From Cymodocea nodosa (taxonomy: Eukaryota; Streptophyta; Magnoliopsida; Alismatales; Cymodoceaceae): 64,000 bases of DNA. This document shows, in pieces, positions 24,369 through 37,400 of this stretch (its first letter is position 1; every line of letters starts with the position of its first letter). The stretch spans positions 1,510,501-1,574,500 of the forward strand of contig CM072342.1 of assembly GCA_036874045.1 (NCBI GenBank), given 5' to 3'. The position numbers and the translations under genes are program-made. The notes beneath the pieces are model-generated. The model was not told where the DNA came from, made no database searches, and worked only from the letters and a program-made list of their open reading frames with translations.

Positions 24369-26841
24369 AAGAGGGGGGGGAAATGAGGTGATGGTTTGTA
24401 GCTGCCCTCTCCTGTGCTCTTGATTACCTCAGACAAAGGAGAGTGACACTGCATTCCAGGGGAATTGAGGGTTCACGGTCCGATCACTAGCTATCATTTT
24501 TCTCTGTTATTTTCCTACCTCCTTGCATGGTTTCTTTTGTTTCACCGTATTGAGTTGGGTTGGCTTTTCTTATTGTTGTTGTTGGTCGTGTTTGTTTTTC
24601 TCTTCTTGCTCCATTTCTTGGCTGTTGTGTTTTGTAAGAACATGGGGATGTAAGGGATGCATTCATGATGAAGGGGTTGCCGGTGTTGTAAGGAAGGATG
24701 CTCTACTAAGAATGCACCACTTAGATCATGTACTTCTCTTGTGAAGAAATCTCCTTGGTGGTGTAATATTGCACTTTTATTTGAAACGCTTGTTCCATTT
24801 TTTCTTCTGCTCCTGGTGTAATGGTGTTGTGCGATATCGTCTTGCATTGCTATGGCTTCTGCACTGGAACTGCATTCAATGCTATTAATTATTGAACAGG
24901 GCATATTCTGTTCTTGGGCTCTTATTTATTCTTTTCTTTATGTAAATCTTGAATGAGCGCTAGCGGCTACAGTATGAGCTGTGGACGGAGATTGACCGAA
25001 GAACAGGCAGGTGGATTGTTTATGATTCCTTTTGCCGGTCCTGCCGATCTGCACTGAACTGTTATCTGAGATTTAAATTTTATAGGTAATGGAAAGGACT
25101 TGCTTTTTGTTTTTTTCTGATAATGATACTATTTCCATCGAGATCTCTTCTCCTAATTCTCCCACCTTTACTTTAATAATGACAGTAACTTTTTACTCTA
25201 TCATTTTTTTTATTAATTGAATTATTATAATTCTTATAAAAAGGAATTGTTCAATGCAACGATAGTGCACTTTCAAGCAGGTACATCTTATGCTTCAACT
25301 CTGTACTGATCCTATATTTGTTGATTATACCTTATTGCTGTTGCAGCCTTGCAATCCTGCAGTTGATCATTAATTTCCACGCACGGACATAAGAAGAGCT
25401 GATGTTATAATCAAAGGAAAATAGGCCGGGAGTAAATTAATTTCACCGCAATAACATAAAATCTCTATTTGTAGAGAATACAATGAATGAATTCATACCA
25501 AAAAAAAAAAGTTAAAATCAAAGCAAAAATTTTTCAGCCCAATTTAATTTTTAATTCATTGTTAAGCATCATATTGTAACGATTCTCTTTAAACTCACTC
25601 TTGTATTATTATTTTTGTACAATGTAATGCTTTACTCCACAAAAAATATCGATGTGTATTAATGCTTAGAGCATATGCCATTTTCATATACCGTACACTT
25701 ACATGAATTAATATTCGAATGTGACCTTCTGATCATTTACTCATATCAAACCACATTCTCTTGCTTCCACGTTACATAAAATTATCGGAAAATAGTTAAT
25801 CATGGTAGTTTGCACGGATGTTCTCAGGTTGCTCTAGATCAAGCACATCAAAATTAACTCTGACGTCAATCAACAAGAAAAATAATGAAAAAACAGGCTA
25901 AAGCAAAGTCATCTCAACCAGTGCATTAATTATGAAATAGCGCTACGGTAGGATTTGCATGCTTCTGGAAGACTCTATGAATCTGCAAACCACGGTATCT
26001 TGCATCTCACGTTGATTGAAAAGTTCTAACCACGAGTCCCAACGCGATACGCCAACTTTTGATAATTCTATAATTGTTGTTGTTTGGTAGATAAATATTG
26101 GGTGTGAAAAATTACTGCCAAGAGTGAATGAGTTCGGGCCTTTTGGATAATTCAACCTATCACAAGATCGACAGTTTTTATCGAATGCTTAAATAGAATG
26201 GAAAAAAAATCAGAAACCAGCATGATACACCATCACCCTCTAAACTTAAATAGTACTGTCACTTAATGAAAATTTGCCTTTTTATATAAAAAAGAAAGAA
26301 AGGAAAACATCAGCAACAACATACATCATCACCCTCTAAACTAACGGAAAGAGACATCGCTGCAACAACGCAAATCAGATATCAGCAAGACGGAAATGCA
26401 ACAATTTTACAATCGAATGCTAAACAAATCGAAGTTTATTTATAAAAAGATTTGAAGTTTAACAACAAGAATATCCTGCTAGGGGTGAGTGACGCATCAC
26501 TGTTCACCAATACCTCACTGCGTTTGTCCCATCCATAATTCGTCTCAAGTTGACAAACAAATAACGACAATTCCGAGAGAACAACGTCAAATTAATTGAT
26601 ACTTACTCCATCCTAACAAGCGCGTGCGCCTTAATTCTCGGCCTATTTTTGTCACGACCTTATATTTGTATGTTTGCTCGTATTATCTGGCTTATTTTTA
26701 ACCATTTTACCATCATAATATTCCCGATGAGTATTGAATATATAGTCACGAATGCAAATTATACCCGATAAACCTGTATATGTATATTCTCTCCATAAGT
26801 GCATGTCACCTATGCAAGTGCCGCGACGAGAAGGATGGTTG
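24369..26841. other. intergenic, nothing recognised
   Basis: The first 600 bases are moderately GC-rich and T-rich and may be the body of the transcript suggested just upstream. The rest is AT-rich with no domain-bearing frame. The right end will include the 3' UTR of the minus-strand CCCH gene. Confidence 0.45.
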
Positions 26842-27964
26842 CTAGGGCAAGAACCCAGGAGGGCCCGGGAACCCACGATCGTTAGGAGTAATACCGTGGC
26901 GGAAGTGACAACGATGGCCATAAGGACAAGCTTCTCCGGCAAGAACCATGCGGCAGACTTCGGTCTTGTAACGAGGGTGGCGGATCACCGGGCGCAGCTC
27001 AGCAATACCGTGGGCAAACTGGCAGTGGTCTCCGTAAGGGCATGCCCCTGTTTCCTCCCACTTGTTGCAGAGCTCTGTTTTGAACATCCCCTGTCCGTAT
27101 ACTTCGAATTCCATCGGCTCCATACCTTGCTCCTGCTCCCCTGCCTTTGCCTTCCCTGGCTCGTACATTCTTTGCTGCATTGATCGATGAAGACCAGCAA
27201 TACCTCTTAGTGACGTCAAATAACAGATGCAATCATGGAGAGGAGAGGAGAGGAAAACCACTCACAGATCCGAAAAGAGGAGGGCTGGTGATGCGCCGCC
27301 CAATGGCGGTTGAATTCACCTTGACAAATTCATTGGGGCGGACGGAAATGCTCTTGGGGAAAGAGATCCGCTGGGCCTGTTGGATCCGATTATTTGAGAG
27401 GACGCTGGTGGGGCTGGTATTGACGCTCGAATCCTCGAAGTTGAGGCGGCGGAGGTCATTGATGACTGAGAGTGGAGTGGGGAGTGTGAGGGCGTTGGAC
27501 ATTTGCTGCTTCCCGACGTTAGGGTTGAGTTGCTTGGTGAGGTCGGTGTTGGCCTTGCGGAGGCGGGATATCTCGTGGCGGAGGGACTCGACCTCCTCCA
27601 TGGTCTCGCGGAGGTGGGAAAGGCAGAACTCGTAGCGGTCCTCCATTTCCCGGTATTGGAGCGTGAGGCGAGCGAGATGAAGGCAGCGGTCTGTGGAGGA
27701 TATGGTCATGCTCCCGTTAGAGAGGGAGGATGGCAGCTGGGGGAGTGATGCGGAGCTGGGTATAGTTGTCTGAATTGGGGTAGAGGAGATCGGTGAAAAG
27801 GCGGAGCAGAGGTTGAGGAAAGTAGAGTCATCGGGGAGGTATGGGAGCCGTCGGTCTGGAGATGTGAATGCTGGTGGTGAGGTAGCGGTGGCTATGACAC
27901 CGTTGCCGCTACCATTGGTGGAGTTCTGCTCCAGCTGATACTTCTGCTGCTGCATTTCGATGTT
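26842..27964 (-). CDS. tandem CCCH zinc-finger protein (AtC3H14/C3H15-like)
   Basis: Two exons on the minus strand, 27964-27266 and 27174-26842 (stop TAG), join in phase 0 with GT/AG borders. The last exon encodes two fingers, each C-x8-C-x5-C-x3-H, separated by 18 residues and each led by (F/Y)KTE(L/V). This is the TTP/TIS11-type tandem arrangement, which binds AU-rich elements in mRNA. Plant relatives AtC3H14 and AtC3H15/CDM1 act in secondary wall formation and in anther callose metabolism. The first exon carries a Ser/Thr/Pro-rich region and a predicted coiled coil ([17 protein letters not shown] … [19 protein letters not shown]). Starting at the ATG at 27955 gives about 340 residues. An acceptor (AACCAG) just before 27964 shows an upstream exon exists, so the true start may be at 28899. 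Confidence 0.93.
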
Positions 27965-28716
27965 CTGGTTCAAGAAAAATAGGTCAAATTTGGATCCAGG
28001 AATTTATAGTTTCTTTACTCCAATGATGAACAAAAAACACAGAGAAAGAAGGAAATCACGTCAGAAAAATCTGCGACGATCTTCATCTCAACATCGAAAT
28101 AAAGGTTGCACGCGAATTGAGAAAAAACAAAGGAGGCTAGTAAGAACAATTCGAAACATAATTAAGGTATCATTTCCGTCAGATCTGAAGCAATTAAGCA
28201 TCAAATACTGGAACGATCGAAGATGATTGAGATCTTCTGCAAATTTCGATTACTGAGATTGGAGTTCAAAACATCGATGCTCCACAATATAAAACCTAAA
28301 AAAAACTAGAGAATCGAACATCAGCTACTCGGAACATAAATTAAGTTAGTATCATTTCCTTTAGATCTAAAGCTATCGAGTAGCATCTACTCGAACGATC
28401 GAAAACCATTGAGCTTATCTGCCAATTTCGAGTACTGAAATAGTAGAGCAAAACACTCCGATGTCCGCACGGTACGAAAGGGAAAAAACAGAGTCAATCA
28501 ATCGCATAGGAAAATAAGATGAGAACAAGTAGAATGCAAGTATCACACTATCACAGTGAACGAAAAAGCGACAAAACGATTGATACTACAACTAAATGGA
28601 ATCTCTAGCGGACGGGGGAGAGAAGCATTTGATGATTGCAAAATCAAAGATATTACACGCAAATCTAGCAGAATCGACGCCACAGATTACCATTGGATTC
28701 TTCACGAAGTGGAAAC

Positions 28717-28899
28717 TCGCCTGAACGTTGCTCCCAAGGGATGGAGTGGACGAAGAGGGCGATCAAGAAATGGTGTTGATGACGTATTTGTAGAGCGTGA
28801 GACTGGAGGGGAAGAGTAGGAGTGAGAAAGGGGGTGAGGCAGTCCACCAGTTCGATTTGTTTTGCTTGGCGCGAAGGAGGCACCACTCGACGGCGTCAT
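28717..28899 (-). other. candidate first exon of the CCCH gene
   Basis: A minus-strand ATG at 28899 opens 61 codons rich in Ser, Pro, Thr and Arg (MTPSSGASFAPSKTNRTGG and onward), running in phase 0 to CGA/GTTTCC at 28717/28716. It would join in phase 0 to AACATCGAAATGCAG at 27964, giving about 404 residues. The donor is weak. A stronger donor (ATG/GTAATC) lies further on but falls after a stop in this frame, in which case this exon would be 5' UTR. Confidence 0.35.
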
Positions 28900-30899
28900 G
28901 GAATCTGGCCATTATTCTAACGGAACCGTTACTTCCCGGCACGTCTTTGTGCTGACGTGGCGTAACAACCATGTCGAGTGCTCCTCTTGATGGAGTTGGC
29001 GAACCGTAGCCGTCCAGATCTCTGATCCGACGGGTGTTGCATCATCTCTCCGTTTCGGTGGAAGTCACAAAGTGCGCTGTGACCGGAAGATCCAGCAGGA
29101 ACGAGCAAAGCTGCCGCTAGCAGTAGCCATACCAGCTCTTTACCCGTTGCTTCCTTTGCAAATTAAACAGCGACCAACCTGAGGAGTAGAGAGACAGAAG
29201 TCCGTTTGGTGTCCCGAGGACGTTTCTTCGAGCGAAATTAATTCATCCGTCTGGCGGATTATTAATTGTACCAACGAATCCAACACTTTTGGATTGATTG
29301 ACATTTGATTTGCCGGAGGATATAGAAAGGAACCCTTAACCTACTCGGCGCTGTTGTTGATGCATCACTTGCTGGTCTCCCGTTTGCATGTTCTTGCATG
29401 GAAACGCACATGACGGTGGGTGTAGATTGGATGTCGAACCACGCAAAAAGGACCATGGTTAGTTATCTAGTTCGATTTACGGAGGAAGTATATACACACG
29501 TAGATTTAAATGTATTAATTTAAAAAGATGACACGCTACATACGAGGATTTGGATTTTTAAAAGATTTACGTAAGATGGATTTTGAACTTACATCATGAA
29601 GCTTCATTATTAACACTAAAAATTACTGCTAGTGGCACCAGCTATTGTCTCCGGTGGGTATCATCGAATAGTTCTTTTTATCTTTTAATCTTGCATCCAA
29701 CGGTCACGATTTACGCTCCTTACGAACCCTCCCTTCGTCCTCATCTCCGTCGCGCCCGATAAACGAACGACGGATCACCACAGCATCTCCTCCATCTCCC
29801 TTTCCTTTCCCTTGGAACAGCACCCCCTCTTCCCACCACCGCGTACGCCCAGCATCTTCCACATCACCTTCACGGAGCACGACTCATGGCTCCCTCACCT
29901 CCCCACCCCATCACTCACCACTCCCCTGCCTCCACAATACCACCACCACGGCACCAACTTCTCCGAATACAAACACCTCCACCACAGTTGGGACGCACTT
30001 GAGCATCCTCATTCCCAACCCAATACCAACCGCTGGAGCCCACCACCGGCCATGGCAGCAGTCTCTGGCACTGATCTCCAAGTCAGGGGAGGCGGGAACA
30101 GGGAACAATAGGGAGGACATGCTTGGGTCCGGGTCAGCCAAAAGTGGGGTACGCTCGAGTTCGTTGAGAGGGTGGTGTGGAGGATCCAGAAGCAGGAGGA
30201 GGCAGCAGAGCAGAGTTGTGGAGAGGTGAGGGGATGAAGAGGCAGAGGTGCAGAAGCGCAAGAAATGCGGCGGTTCCGTGTGGAGGTGATCTTTACGAGA
30301 GTTGTACAACTGTTGATACCATCCGACGGTGGAAAATGGCCACCATCAGGGAAGATTACTGAGGCGAGTACAGCGATTTTGACCTCATGGTACGTAACCA
30401 AAAGTTTTATTAAATTTTCACCTGATTTTACTTGCACGATAGCAAAGGTTTATGCATTTAGAACGAGAAGAAAATGAAAATAATTTCGTCTAATTTTGAG
30501 GTTTGAAATGTTTGTACATTTAAAATTTTCATTCCTGAAATAATTAAAATTCTATCTTTTTATAAGTCGATAGAAATGCTCTGCCAACTCAAATACATCT
30601 GTAAATCATTTCTATCGACCAACTTCACGTGAACCTCTTTGTGAATGACTTTTTTCTTTCCATCCATAAGTTTCGACGAAAGTCGCATCTAGTGGAGGAT
30701 TACTCGCGTGAGCCGGTGGTGGGTCGCGTCATGTCTGATGGTGCACAAGTTTCGCGCTGGCCTTCATTCCCCTTATGTAGGTTGGTGGAGCCGACGACCA
30801 TCTGTGCAAGCTCGAGGAGGAAGAGGAAGAGGTGTTACACAGTGGGTTCAATGAGTATTGACGGGTTCTCTTCTCCCTTTCACTCTTGGCAGGTGATCA
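28900..30899. other. intergenic, promoter side of the CCCH gene
   Basis: The left part is the presumed CCCH promoter. At 29700-30340 the sequence is GC-richer with long open frames on both strands (Pro/His-rich on +, 99 codons; 132 and 142 codons on -). These look compositional and show no known domain. It may include heavily decayed 5' sequence of the neighbouring pseudogene, but I cannot align it. Confidence 0.4.
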
Positions 30900-31744
30900 A
30901 CTTTACAATGGTACCCAAAAATTCAAGAGAAGTGTCAAGGCCTTGACGTTTGCAATGCCATATGTGATGGAATTGATCAGGTCAGGTATTGGGGAAAGCA
31001 GCTCGAGATCGTCCTCCTTGCCTTGGGCCCTAAGCAGAGGACTCTTAAGGAAGGCTAGTTTCAGAGGGCCAAGAAGGCATTGATCGAATTGACCATCGCG
31101 ATGCTTAATAAGAAGTATGCCACCTCTTCCAACTTGGTCATTGCGCACCGTAACAAGTCGTTCGGGACAATCATAGGTCTCCTGCCACCATCGCCATGCA
31201 CTTTGGGTCACTGTCATGGAGTGTGTCAAGGAATTGGTCTACTGCAAAATAGCTGCAAGCCATTGGATGCTGAGGAATAATGATATAATTGCCACGAATG
31301 GGCTCGCCATGCCTATCTTCACGATGAATTTGGTGCTTTTGTTTATGGTGTGGGCACTCATCCCTGCAATACCTTGCCAAGATAGGGGCCTTCACACACA
31401 CTTCTCGATACCAAGGGGATTCATCTGGGGCAGTGCCCATTATGTCATTGCGCAAGCGAATCATGGAGGAATCGAATAAGAGGGATCAGAAGAATTCAAA
31501 TGGGTTGCTCGAGGAGATCCAACAAATCGAAAAGTGTTCTCGGCATCTCATCAAGTTTATCGATTCCACCCAGTTCCCATTTGTGGAGGAGTAGGAATTG
31601 GAGATTAGGGTAGAGGTGGAGGAGTTGGCCGCCATGAATGATGGATTGGACCCCTTGGAACACCTGGTGAGGGAGGTGTTCCAGAGGATCGTTCGAAGTT
31701 AGACTGAGGGTGTTGATAGCTTGGGGCATTTCAAACATCACTAA
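30900..31744 (+). pseudogene. ROH1/BPS1-like (DUF793) pseudogene
   Basis: Allowing frame changes, the plus strand reads FKRSVKAL, DVCNAICDGIDQVRYWGKQL, EIVLLALGPKQ, then FQRAKKALIELTIAML, ATSSNLVIAHRN, FTMNLVLLFMVWAL, IPAIPCQDRGLHTHF, RIMEESNKRDQKNSNGLLEE, IQQIEKCSRHLIKF, DGLDPLEHLVREVFQRIVRS and TEGVDSLG. This is the ordered C-terminal two thirds of the plant ROH1/BPS1-like family, including its single hydrophobic segment. A one-base loss shifts frame between KAL and DVCNAI. TAG stops lie at 31056-31058, 31250-31252, 31592-31594 and 31700-31702, and at least the first two replace family Gln codons. The N-terminal third is missing. ROH1 interacts with exocyst Exo70 in Arabidopsis; this copy cannot make the protein. 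Confidence 0.85.
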
Positions 31745-34412
31745 CAGAAAGAGCAGACTTTTTAACGTTGTTAGACTTTGTTTGCAACTATTAATTATTT
31801 AATTTATCAATTAACTACTTAATTAATAAATTAATTATATTATATTATTATCATAAATAAATATAAATTTTATTTCTATCGTGTATACAAACATTTAATT
31901 TTTAATTTCTTTTAAATTTTTAAATATATACGAATACTTAAATTTTAAATTTTATTTATGTCAAATTCTATAAAATTTTAATTTTATCAGATTAAATTTC
32001 AAGTACACAAATAAATTCTTAAAATCCTCGTAAAAGCAAATTTCCTTAAAAGAGGATGATTGAGTATCTTTAATGTATTTATTGTAATATCAATTTTAGA
32101 ATTTTTTTTTTCAAAACTCTCATATGCCTTTTTAATGATTATTTTATTTCTGACTTATTTACCTTTTCTTCTCCCATTTCTTTTTCTTTAAATTTTTCCT
32201 TATGATTTACTTTAGTGATGACTGCTCTTTGGGTTTTTTAAATTTATGGGAATAATCTCACTTTTAGATTTACTTCTTTAAATATCACATAAATATTTAA
32301 TTTTATTATCTCTTTAACCTTTTTTTTTTGTCAGATGATTTCTTTACAAGAAACGATACTGAAAAGCTAAATGCTATTTAAACTGCTTAGGATACTCACA
32401 TTGCCACTCAAAATTCGACCTAAGCCTCTCTCATCTCTCTAGCCATAATTCAACTCCTCGACTAAGGAAATTCAACTTGTTGGGCTGACCTTGTTAGTAA
32501 AAGATGGCAGAGAAAGTTGATTAGTTCCTGTCATTCGACCTTAGACTTTGCTGGACGTCTTTTGTTCCATTGTCTTGTTAACTTTTACGTGGAGATTACT
32601 TATATTACTTTTGATATCTCAGTTTTGTTTGATAGTTGAGATCTTTATCTATTTAATTGTTACTTTGAAAACTTTTTCGACGGGTTGCCATCAAACAGTT
32701 TTGACTTTAGACGAAGGAAGACTTGTCACGGAAGTGTCCTATTTTTTTGATTAAATTCCACATTTAAATTAAGAAAAAAAAAATCAGGAATCACATGCAA
32801 TCTTGCCTGTACAAACCGTGCGTAAAACCATAGAGGAGAGATAAGATAATTACGGATAGATATAAATAATTACAATTGGATTAGAAAGATGTAAGCTCAC
32901 AATTATTTTTTAAAACATTTTCTTTATTACCACGAAATCACTTCAATATCCTCTTTCTTTATACATAAGCGAGAAACATGAAATATTTTGTCCACGAAAA
33001 ACAAGTATTGTGACGATAGAATACGTGCTTCATGTTGCCAGGGATAAACGTTTTTTTTTTCAAGGTGTACGTATTTTTTATTTTTAGAAAGTCCTTCAAA
33101 TCGCAAGTGTAAGAATGTAAATATACGATCTAACTAATAGAAGAACAATAATTAATCATAAGATAAATCTTCAACGAGAGAAATGTGAAGTATTGCCTTT
33201 TGTAGTTGGAGGAAATTAAATCATTCTTAAAATTAACTGTCAATGAAAATGATTGGTAAATTTGTCAAAAATTCATAAATAAATTTGATTATACTTTGTT
33301 ACGGTGTTTAGATCAGAGAAGTCTATTTTTATCTTTTCTCTAAAATATGAAATTAGTTGAAACAATGTGTAAACGTTAAATTAGACAAAAAATCATGCTC
33401 CTTTTAAGTGAACAATGTTAATTTATAGAGTTTTTAGAAAAATTAGTTAAAACGAATGTCTGCAAAAATTCTGAAAAAATAATTTAATGACAGAAAATAC
33501 GAAAATAGAAATCTCAACAATAAGAATAGTATTCCTCGTTTACAATTAAAAAAGTACCAATCAGCCAAGTATTACCGAGTTGACCAACGCCTTTTTTCGG
33601 TCCATCAAAATCACGTAATTTGATATTTTCTATTAAATTTTAAATTTTCACGATGACATTCTCAGATCAAATTGAAAAAAAGAAAAAGAAATTCTGTTCG
33701 ACAATTTAAAGAAAATGATAGCATTTTTTTTTTTGTAAAGTGGTAGATAATATTAAGAGATAAATAGTAGTTTTGAAAACATAACTAAAAAGATAACATT
33801 GCAAAATCAACATAGTTTTAAAAAATATAAAATATAACAATGGAAAAATATTTCGTTATCTTTTAAGTTCATTTCTATTTTCTAGTTAACTGGATGCGAG
33901 TTATTAACATCCTTGACAGTTGATCTCAAAGAAGTACCAAAATTTTTTACAACCTAAACGCCCCACTTTAATTGAATTTACTTAACCAACTCTACACATC
34001 AAGCTACGGTAAAAAAATTTCACTAAGAATATGCACGGTTAGTCATATTTTTAAATTTCGATTTGATGTTCTTAACCATGCTTTTAAATTTCGAATTAAT
34101 ATTCGTGAGGTAAACGATTAAGCACATAAACATTGAAATTTCGTTTCGGTATCCTTCCACGGTGCATAAGATGTACCGGTTTTTTTTCGAACGGTTTGAA
34201 GGTGCAACATTGTGACGGTGACGACAGTACTACCGAGAAAAGACAACCGAGACCCGGGAGGGAGCTGCCCGTGGATACAACAAAGGACGCGTACCGTTTC
34301 TGATATGCTTCTTCCATAAACAAACGCAGGACAACCTCCGCCTCTTCATCACTCTCAACCACCCTCTTCCACTACGAGTCCTTTCTCATCTCGAGTTCCA
34401 TCCTAAATGCCT
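31745..34412. other. AT-rich intergenic region left of DEG7
   Basis: Very AT-rich with homopolymer runs and no domain-bearing frame. The last few hundred bases, GC-richer from about 34190, are the presumed DEG7 promoter and 5' UTR. Confidence 0.5.
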
Positions 34413-34421
34413 AAACCCTAG
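34413..34421 (+). promoter_or_regulatory. telo-box-like motif in the DEG7 leader
   Basis: AAACCCTAG lies 38 bases before the DEG7 start codon. Motifs of this type near start sites are common in plant housekeeping and translation-related promoters. No TATA box is evident nearby. Confidence 0.45.
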
Positions 34422-34458
34422 AAATCATTCCCTGGATATACCTCCCCTTTTGCTCTCG

Positions 34459-37400
34459 ATGGGGGACTCGTCGGAGCCGAAGAGTCCCAACGGTAAGGCG
34501 ACAGAGGAGGCCTCCGTTAAGGTCGATCTCATCACGGAAATCGAGCCTCCTCCATTTCGGGAAGGGTCGGCAACGGCGGAGGACTGGAGAAGGGCGCTCG
34601 CAAAGGTCGTCCCGGCAGTCGTTGTGCTGAGAACCACTACCGCGAGAGCTTTTGATACGGAGTCGGCCGGCGCCAGCTATGCGACCGGGTTCGTTATTGA
34701 TAAGATAAGGGGAATTATTCTTACCAATCGGCATGTAGTCAAGCCCGGTGGGTGTTCTCCCTCCCTCCTTCTGTTCCTCTGTCCATCACTCTCTGTTTTT
34801 TTCTCCTTGTTGAAGTGCAACGACGGAGTATTTTTGAGTTCTACAAGTTTTTACTGATCATGCTGTGTGTATTGAGTAGGTCCGGTGGTTGCAGAGGCAA
34901 TGTTTGTAAACAGAGAGGAAATTCCGGTGTACCCAATTTACCGGGACCCCGTAAGTAGCGATTTTCTTGGGACTGAGTGAAATTTTGGTTTTTTTGTGTT
35001 GGTATTTGAACTCCGTAACAAATAGAAATAATAGATGTTGATTTCAGAGGTATTTGGCATATTAGTTGCTCTTCTGCTGTGCAGACGATTGCAACAGTTT
35101 TCTCCCGCATATCTGCATGCCTTGATAACATCATATGTAGGGGCAAGAGCTGGCTTATCTAAAATTTTCCCTTGGTTATTACAAATCATAAGAGATGTAC
35201 CATAATAAATTAGGAAATAGCTATTCAACTGCTTTCAGATCCTGAAAATTTATATATAAATTGTCACTGTCAACAACACAAAACAATAGAAATTATCAGC
35301 TAGTCAATACTTTTCAACTATTTTTAAAGAGAAAAACAATTTAAAACTTCCTGGACATTATAAATTACGAGAATTTAACTGGTAACAATTTTCAATTAGA
35401 TTAGAATAATAGGGTTGCAAAAAAGCATCAATATTGAAGCTGGTAAGTACCATGTTGAAATACCAACTGTGATATAGAATTTTGCCTTACCAGAGGAATT
35501 TTTTTTTTAATGAAATAAACATATTTGGTAGTCAACATAAAGATGCCAGGTACAGTTGTGGTTCTTTTTGATACCTTGATAGATTACAAGTTCCCTCAAA
35601 AAGATTTAAGACTTTGTCAATCATATGGTTACTGAAATATGTTACATGATGGGGTGCATGAGAGTCCATACATTTGATTGTGAGTTTGAGACCTGTCAGA
35701 TGCAGGTTTGAAACTTGAGATCCTTTGGTGTTTATTTGGCAAGTTCGTCTATGTACCAAGTTTCAAATTTTTTTTTACTACATTATGTTATGATGGTATT
35801 GATGTCTCTTTCATGAATAAAATGCAACTTATTGTAAAAAACCACAGAATCTATGCTTATAGTTGCTTTCATGGTTAAAAACATATAGGTTCATGATTTT
35901 GGTTTCTTTCGTTATGATCCTGGTGCAATTAAGTTTCTGAGCTATGAAGAAATTCCTCTTGCCCCTGAAACTGCATGTGTTGGACTTGAGATCCGAGTAG
36001 TTGGGAATGATAGTGGTGAAAAGGTACATCTATCTATGGCTCCCTTTGGTCATTGCTGTCATCTATGGTAATAGCATGAACTGCATTCAGTTACTATTTA
36101 ATTCTCTATTTTTTACTGTTTTTCTCGATAGGCTTCTTTTTCTTATGCTTGTCAATATTTGTATTCTATTGCAAATACAGGAATCAGGTACCACTCCAGC
36201 GGTTTGATGGTTGGAACTTAAAAACATATTTTTTGAGTGGTGATATGGAAAAGTAATAAAACATATAAAGGGGGAATACACTGGGGGGGGGATACGGCAG
36301 TAATTAGAAAAAAGAGAAAAATATATAAAAATCATGTGTAGGTATCTAACATGTTTTACAATGGAGACCTTTGATATGGGAACTGTTATTTCCAGCTTTA
36401 GAGCCAATTTTGAAAACATGAAAAAAGTAATAGACCATGTTTTTGAGTCATTACTGCATGTCGCATCACTTCTGCAAGAAGTTATGGGATTGATAGCTGT
36501 TCTCCTTGACATAGAACAAGTACAATAAGGAACAGAGGCTATGAAAAAGAAGAACAAGAGACAAGGAGATACCTGAATTAATGAGTAACTGAATGGAAAA
36601 CTAATTCATGATTAACTGAATGTTCCAAGGCTATAGGTGCCTTTGAATGGAATGCAACATAGTAAATAAAATCCAATTAATGTTGCAATCTATTTTCATT
36701 TTTCATTTTTCAATAACTATTTAAAATGAATGCAATCTAACTCTAATTCACATCCAAATTATTTACCAATTACACTTGCTAATTTAAAAGGCTGTTTTTC
36801 ATGAATTAATCATCAAATTGAATTTTGGTTCTATCTTCTCAAATTATTTATTGCTGCTTCTTGTCTTGTCCCCTTTTATGAACAGCTTGCAATGAGTTCA
36901 AGAAATCCTTCCCCATAATGCAACAAAGTGTTCCTATTGCACATTTGAGCTTTAATAGTGTGAAATCTAAAGTGGTCCTATTAAACCAAAATAAGTTCTT
37001 AAATTGACAACTTGATTCACAAATATACCCTATTAATAAATGGAGTCAATTGGGATTGTAGAATATGTGATTCCAGGTATCAGTTTGCAATTTAGGAACC
37101 TGTTGCCAGGATTCCTTTCATTTTGGCGGAGAATAACAGAGGACAATTTTTTTCATAACCTAAGAGGTCAATAGGTTTCTTTGGAATGGGAGAGTAATCA
37201 CATGGCCAATACTGTTGTAGTCACCTTGCTAAGTGTTGCAATCTAACAGATTGAAGCTTCTGGTTGGTTGTGACCATCACCATGTATCATTCATGGAGTA
37301 GAGGGGGTTTCTAGCTCCAATAATTGTTGATGCCCCATGCTTTTCTGATCCCATAAATCTAGCATTGGACTGTGTTACTTTTGATCTTGTTTGGGGGGAC

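Noticed and set aside
26752..27635. Plus-strand frames of 143 and 162 codons
   Set aside because: They are the exact antisense of the CCCH zinc-finger exons.
29812..30437. Overlapping open frames on both strands (99 codons +, 132 and 142 codons -)
   Set aside because: Low-complexity Pro/His/Ser composition with frames open on both strands indicates base-composition bias, and no domain was recognised.
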